From Rhizophagus irregularis (taxonomy: Eukaryota > Glomeromycota > Glomeromycetes > Glomerales > Glomeraceae): DNA of 64,000 bases. Position 1 is the first letter of the stretch; every line of letters starts with the position of its first letter. The notes under the pieces are model-generated. The model did no database searches and had not been told where the DNA came from. It saw only the letters and a list, made by a program, of their open reading frames with translations. Made by a program: the position numbers and the translations under genes. Positions 58,825-64,000 of the stretch are shown here, in pieces. Location: the NCBI RefSeq assembly GCF_026210795.1, contig NC_089443.1:124001-188000 (forward strand), written 5' to 3'.

Positions 58825-59508
58825 ATGGGAGGAAAAGTTTCTTCATATAAAAATAAATCTTTTAACTGGACAAGACAACGAAAGAAACGTTCAGCTCTTT
58901 TCACAAGATTTCTTAGTGTGCTTCTTTATACAAAAAATCATGATCTAATTCCAAATTCAATACTTTTGGATGATATTCCATTTCCTACCAGTACAGAAAA
59001 TTGGACAGCCCGAGAATATAATATTTGGTCTTCATTATTAAACGTATTAGAAATTCGTTCTAATTACGGTAAAATAAACAAAGTTGAATTAAATGGAAAA
59101 AATTATATTGAATTGAAATTTGTTAATGAAATTTATGATGGTGGATTAAATACTTTGATCGATTATTTAAGAAATGATGATTATTATTGGAAAAAATCTC
59201 AAAATGTTTTAGGAGAAAATTTTCAATCAAATTTTATTATACCTAGAAGACCTTTATCTCCTGTTTCTTTTTATAGTGATTATTCTTTAGATATTTATGA
59301 TAATTTGGATATTCTTGATGATATCAATAATGATATCATTTCTTTTGAAAAAGTTGATGAATTATTAATTAGATTTCAATTACAAAAAGATAAATTTGGA
59401 ATGTTTAGTAAAGGGAAAAATAAATCTGTTAGTAATATTTGGATTTGGAAAAAATCAAATAGAGATAGTGGAATTGGTGAAATATCGGTTATAAATTTTG
59501 AAAATTAA
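58825..59508 (+). CDS. Single-exon hypothetical protein, 227 aa, N-myristoylation-like start
   Basis: ATG at 58825 gives MGGKVSSYKNKSFNWTRQRK. Gly2 with Ser6 fits the N-myristoylation consensus (MGxxxS), and the following Lys/Arg cluster could help membrane binding. The middle is a mixed alpha/beta-like region (WTAREYNIWSSLLNVLEIRS, LNGKNYIELKFVNEIYDGGL), then an Asp/Asn-rich stretch and a Lys/Ser-rich end. The frame is intact and ends before AT-rich 3' sequence. No known domain recognised. A peripheral membrane or signalling role is a guess from the N-terminus. Confidence 0.7.
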   Translation: MGGKVSSYKNKSFNWTRQRKKRSALFTRFLSVLLYTKNHDLIPNSILLDDIPFPTSTENWTAREYNIWSSLLNVLEIRSNYGKINKVELNGKNYIELKFVNEIYDGGLNTLIDYLRNDDYYWKKSQNVLGENFQSNFIIPRRPLSPVSFYSDYSLDIYDNLDILDDINNDIISFEKVDELLIRFQLQKDKFGMFSKGKNKSVSNIWIWKKSNRDSGIGEISVINFEN

Positions 59509-60166
59509 AAAAAAAAACAAAATTTTCGTTATTAACCTTTTCACAAATCTTTTTGATTCTTTTATATCTTTAATTGTAATTATAATTTTTGTATTTAGTA
59601 AAAAAAAAAACAATTTTTATTTTTTTTTGTAAATTTTTAATAAATAATAAATAGAAATTCTTTCATATCAAGAATTAAAGGCTGCGCCATTTTTTTTTTT
59701 GTTAGTTTGTGTATTACAGAAAGATCTACCAAATCCCATGAGTATCGATTGACATTATAAATTGTCATATTTGAGTGAATAGTGTGCGGTTGATATTTAA
59801 TGGGATTTAATGGCATACAAGAATTACGTGTAATTTGATCCAGTAATCACTAACTGAGTGGCAGAATTTATCTTTTCGATCATGAAAAATCATAACATTT
59901 GAAGGAAGAAATCGAAGAAGCTACCGCAAAACGTTACTAGATGAAGTCTTAACAATCTTAAAATAATTAATTGGTACGAAATACTATATACAATAGATCA
60001 GATTATTATCTGATAATTTTCATGTGATTGATTAAGTTAATTGCCAAAGAATTAGCCCTAATATAAATATGAAAGTGGCCTTAAAATTGATTTCATTCCA
60101 AATATTCGCTTCAGGAGGAGGGGAATCTTATTTTTGATAAATTGAATCATTTTAGTAGACAGCCTA
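59509..60166. other. Intergenic between convergent genes
   Basis: 3' flanks of the 227-aa gene (plus) and of the 632-aa gene (minus). No gene seen. Confidence 0.4.
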
Positions 60167-62204
60167 TTATACAGAGAACAACATACTGAATGGAAAACAG
60201 AAATTACTTTTTTGTGGGAGAAACGCCGGAGGTACGTGTGCCATAAGTGTTTCATATGAGGGTTCATCCCATGCGCGTGATGCATATATTAGCCAATTAG
60301 AATTTTGTGGGTATTCAAATTTAATGTCTTGAGAGTTTGGTCCTTTAACAAAATAATACCCTCGAGCCTTCCCGTAAAGTGGAATATATTCAACTGAAGA
60401 GTCCTTCATTCCAAAAAGTGGGTGGAAGTACCGTCTCGAGTGTTCGTCTGATTTAAGAGAATTCATTAGATTTTTCAAATTATCAAGATTATGAGCGCAT
60501 TCAAAAATGAGATATACAGTATTACCAATATATGGCGCTCGTTCAACAGGCCGCCAACGATTCACTGCTGATGCGATCTGTCTATCCGTATTATTTATGA
60601 ATTCAAGGGTTCCACCCTCTTCGTTAGTAAAAATGGCTCCAATAATTACAATAAATGAAGCGAGATCTTTATAAGTGTCCACGTATTGTTGTTTGATTTG
60701 ACGAGCTTTTACCAGAAGGTTAGCCTTTTTGGAAGATCGTTTAAAATTTTTCTTTATGAACTTGATGACAATTAATGCGAAGACTCCGTATCCGTTCGTC
60801 ATCACTAAGTTCTTGCTTTGATTAGCCGCTTCTTCCTTTTCGTGCTTCCAATTGATTTGATTCAATAATTCGAAACCAGGAAACCATTTTTTTATGTCGG
60901 ACAAAAATTTTGATTGCAACTCAACATCCTGATTCTCATCCGTCAAATCAACAAGCAGCGGCAAACATCTACGCAATTCGTGATCATGTTTAGCGTAATC
61001 AGCCTTATAACGGTATCGGACCAATAGCAATTTAATGACATTTTCGAGAATTTCGGGAACGTCTGCAGTGTTCCATGCAAACCCATCCGAAATCTTTATG
61101 AAATTAGATGAAAGGTGGCCGAAATCGGAAGAATTGTCGTGGATCATAGGGAAAGAGGTTTGGTCTTCACAAATGGCATTAAAGAACAATTTGCTTTTGC
61201 GGATATCGATGTGTTCTATGCTGCACATGCTAAAGTCGTGCGAGCGTTCGTTACAGCGAATAGCTTTCATCATAGGTGTCTATTTTTTGCATATTATAAG
61301 TTAAAAGTAATAACCGCACACTTGGGAAATTTATACTTACTTCAACGGAATCATAACAATCGTAACCTCCGTAATCTCGGTAGTCTATTTTGTAAATGGT
61401 ACGAAACAAGTTAAGTATAAATATCGGAAATCATAATCATTTGAACCAAATTAAAATTTTACCTTCTAAATGCAATCGATCTTGATGATCATACACCGGC
61501 CGAGATACCACAGAATAAATTTCATCGATTGCTTGTTTGTTGCCAAGATATGATTCATTTGCGGCACGAGCAATTATTTCATCTTTTTCACTAACAAAAG
61601 TAATAATGCTCTCATTTGAAATAATTGCCCCAAGAACGCACACAACATTATTGTTACTACTGTTTTCAACAAGGAATTTTTCTTTAAGTCGTTGTGCACA
61701 TTCTAATCCTACTTGGAATTGAATAATTGATGGGCTTTCAGAAGAGATGATCACGACAATTAAATAAATTCCACGTGCATTAGTAACAATTTCATATCCA
61801 CCCCTCGGGAAACCTTGGATTTCAGCGGAAGCAACAAAACGAAAAGCGGGGTGCGGTGAACGACCCGGTCTAGTAATTATATCTCTTAACTGATATTCGG
61901 GGATAAGAAAGCAATCGTCGAAGATAAAGTCTAATCCTGGACGTTTTTTTGCATCATAATACATAATTTTATGTTCCTCCAACGTGTCATAAAAATATGT
62001 TTCAAGTCTTTTCATAATATCTTGAAGAATTTCAGATGTATTGAAAGAATTCCATGTAGTAACGCCAAAACACGACTGAGATTCTTTCAAATAGGGAGAG
62101 TCAATTTTTATGTTATTCCAGTCGGCATTTTCTGCTTCCTTCTCAAGTGCTTTGTCCAAATCCAAAACGATTCCTTGTCCTCTTGGAACGCATTTAAAAG
62201 TAGT
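60167..62204 (-). CDS. Unnamed protein with two related halves, about 632 aa, start not found
   Basis: Exons (minus): 62204-61463, 61384-61341 (44 nt) and 61279-60167. GT-AG introns, phases agree. The first exon begins after an acceptor-like AAAATTTAG (TTFKCVPRGQGIVLDLDKAL), so an upstream exon with the ATG is missing or decayed. The first half contains ENADWNNIKIDSPYLKESQS, GYEIVTNARGIYLIVVIISS and VVCVLGAIISNESIITFVSE. The second half contains NLVMTNGYGVFALIVIKFIK and FIVIIGAIFTNEEGGTLEFI at similar spacing, suggesting an internal duplication. The spliced middle is EDYRDYGGYDCYDSVETP. It ends MLFSV. I do not recognise a named domain. It resembles uncharacterised expanded families of mycorrhizal fungi, from memory. 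Confidence 0.65.
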
Positions 62205-64000
62205 CTAAATTTTCGCAACAAGATTTTTTTTTTCACGTCCATTTCTAGTTCTGAAAATCGCGGGGATAATTTCCAGATTCGATTACTTAGGTTCCACGAC
62301 TTCCACAACGCATTTTCAAGATTTTACAAATGTAACCCCAAAATTTACCTTTTTAATAAGGAAAATTATTGCACAACTATAAAGCAAATTACTATATATA
62401 GAATAATTTAAAAAAGAACAAATATTTGTACACTATTATATTTTTATTATTTTTTATGATAAAATCACAATGATAACCTTTTATTAATAATTAAACATTT
62501 TATTTTATTTCTTTGAAAGAACAGAATTAATTGTTAAGCAATAAGCTGCAGAATTCTCATCAAATTTTACTGATATTTATATATTTTAACATTTTATTAA
62601 AATTTAATAATTCTACAATTTTTCATTTTTTTTATTTTGATTTCTTAATTTCTATTCTACAATATTCTATAATATAAGTATATTATATCAGATTTTTATA
62701 TTATCTGAAAGTAAACACCCTTGACCAATAATAATTTTGGCTAATACTACAATATATCAAATATATAAATTTACTTAAATATAAGTACCCCTATAATAAA
62801 AAAAGGTTGCTTATATTCAGAACTTTTATGGTATCTTCGATTATAATGTAAAAAATAATTAATCATCTAAAATACATAGTGCAATATCGGAAAAATTCTT
62901 GTTAATATAATAGGAATTGTATAACATATAAAATGCACATTACTTTTTTAATTCCTTATTTTATTTTTTAAATATGCAAATAAAGCTAATATACTTATAA
63001 TATATTACAGTATAATCTGATAAAAAATATTGAGAAAAAATTAATACTTATTAAAAAGAATCCATTTAAATCAATAATAAAGAAATTAAAAAAAATAAAG
63101 AGATTAAGAATTCAATTTTGCAAGTACTTACTTTAACTTATTAAGAGAAGATTTGATATAGTATTATTATACAAAAACTAAAAGTTTAAAAAAAATATAG
63201 GAATATTAAAGATAATGAATAATAGGTGTCTTTACAAAATTGAGAGGTTAATCTGATTTCACAAAAAACATAATTAAAATTAATTTCAATCTCAAGCTGA
63301 TCATGATTAAAATTTCATATTAAATTTCAATCTTACTTGTTTTCAATCTTATTTAACAAGCTGCTCCACTCTTCAAAATCATTTATAGTATAACAGGAAT
63401 CACAATACCCTGGGTATGATACAGATTTCAGAGGTTTTGACCTTATACCCTTCTACCATTGCATGAGTTTTTATTATTAGTAGATATGTATAAAACTTAT
63501 ATAATAATTGGATATTTATTATAAGTAATACTTAGGTATTTATTAAATTATTTTAAATAACTTTACAGAAACTTCAAAGATTAAAATTAGTTAAAGTTAA
63601 AGGTTAATTAGAATTAGAAGTTAACATAGGATTAGGATTAAGATAAAGAAAGTTAACTAAGTATATAATTCATTTATGCAATTATTTTCTTTTTTTAAAG
63701 ACTTAAAAATAAGTAGACCATAAATAAAAAAATATTATTTTTGTGAATTTTCCTGGTTTGGCCAGAATTATGAAAATTAATGAAATTATGTCAAGTTTTC
63801 AAATAATAATATTTTGATATTATTTAATATTAATTTAATATCTATTGAAATAAAATATTATCAATAAAATCATACGTGTAACATTAATAAAATACGGTTT
63901 CTAAATTTAGAACTTTCCCTATGTTGTTGTAATCTGGTGTGACAGGCAAATGTATCGTTCTTATATATGTACGACATACTATCTTATCCTGACATATACG
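62205..64000. other. Non-genic, very AT-rich right end
   Basis: Upstream of 62204 a minus frame at 62108-62308 (WKSWNLSNRIWKLSPRFSEL) overlaps the exon start in another frame and may be an old exon. From 62400 to 64000 nothing beyond AT-rich low-complexity DNA was found. Confidence 0.45.

Noticed and set aside
61035-61414. Plus-strand frames of 89-99 codons opposite the 632-aa gene
   Set aside because: They lie antisense to a spliced gene with consistent phases.

Overview
The window is AT-rich eukaryotic nuclear DNA. Genes carry short GT-AG introns (about 65-100 nt), and single genes are separated by long repeat-filled spacers. No operons, ribosome-binding sites, rRNA or CRISPR are present. 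Several gene types look, from memory and not from a search, like the expanded families of arbuscular mycorrhizal fungi (Glomeromycotina, Rhizophagus-like). These are the BAH-like/Tnp2-like transposase with 'GCRTC', the 'LPKW..ELxxLFLRTR' family, the P-loop ATPase and the unnamed 632-aa protein. That placement is an inference.

Layout. 0-8.6 kb: a partial gene at the left edge (minus), decayed DNA, a Tc1-like transposase remnant, a GATATC-rich hairpin/tandem block and a ~120-bp tandem repeat. 8.6-12.2 kb: a five-exon transposase-like gene (minus) whose acidic N-terminal repeat carries two CGA-to-TGA stops. 12.2-16.6 kb: two arrays of one repeat family in opposite orientation, around a 63-aa two-exon gene and a 183-bp palindromic MITE. 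16.7-30.3 kb: a local cluster of one unnamed family, with three multi-exon members (A, B, C), three truncated relics, duplicated promoters and a coiled-coil gene. A fizzy-related (Cdh1-type) WD40 fragment abuts member C. 30.4-33.9 kb: satellite-like repeats and a pogo-like MITE.

33.9-62.2 kb is the housekeeping side. It holds a multi-pass membrane protein (minus), a 73-aa three-exon small protein (minus), an SGNH/GDSL hydrolase (minus, four exons), and a ten-exon Tea1-type kelch/coiled-coil protein of 1658 aa (plus). Next come poorly supported exons and a minisatellite (49-54 kb), a P-loop ATPase (minus), a DJ-1/PfpI protein with a 9-nt micro-exon (minus), a 227-aa protein with an N-myristoylation-like start (plus), and a 632-aa unnamed protein with two apparently related halves (minus). 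62.2-64 kb is empty AT-rich DNA.

The genes do not form an evident pathway. The most unusual feature is the 16.7-30.3 kb family cluster. Its members vary in N-terminal low-complexity exons, several of which contain in-frame stops, and share a conserved C-terminal core.
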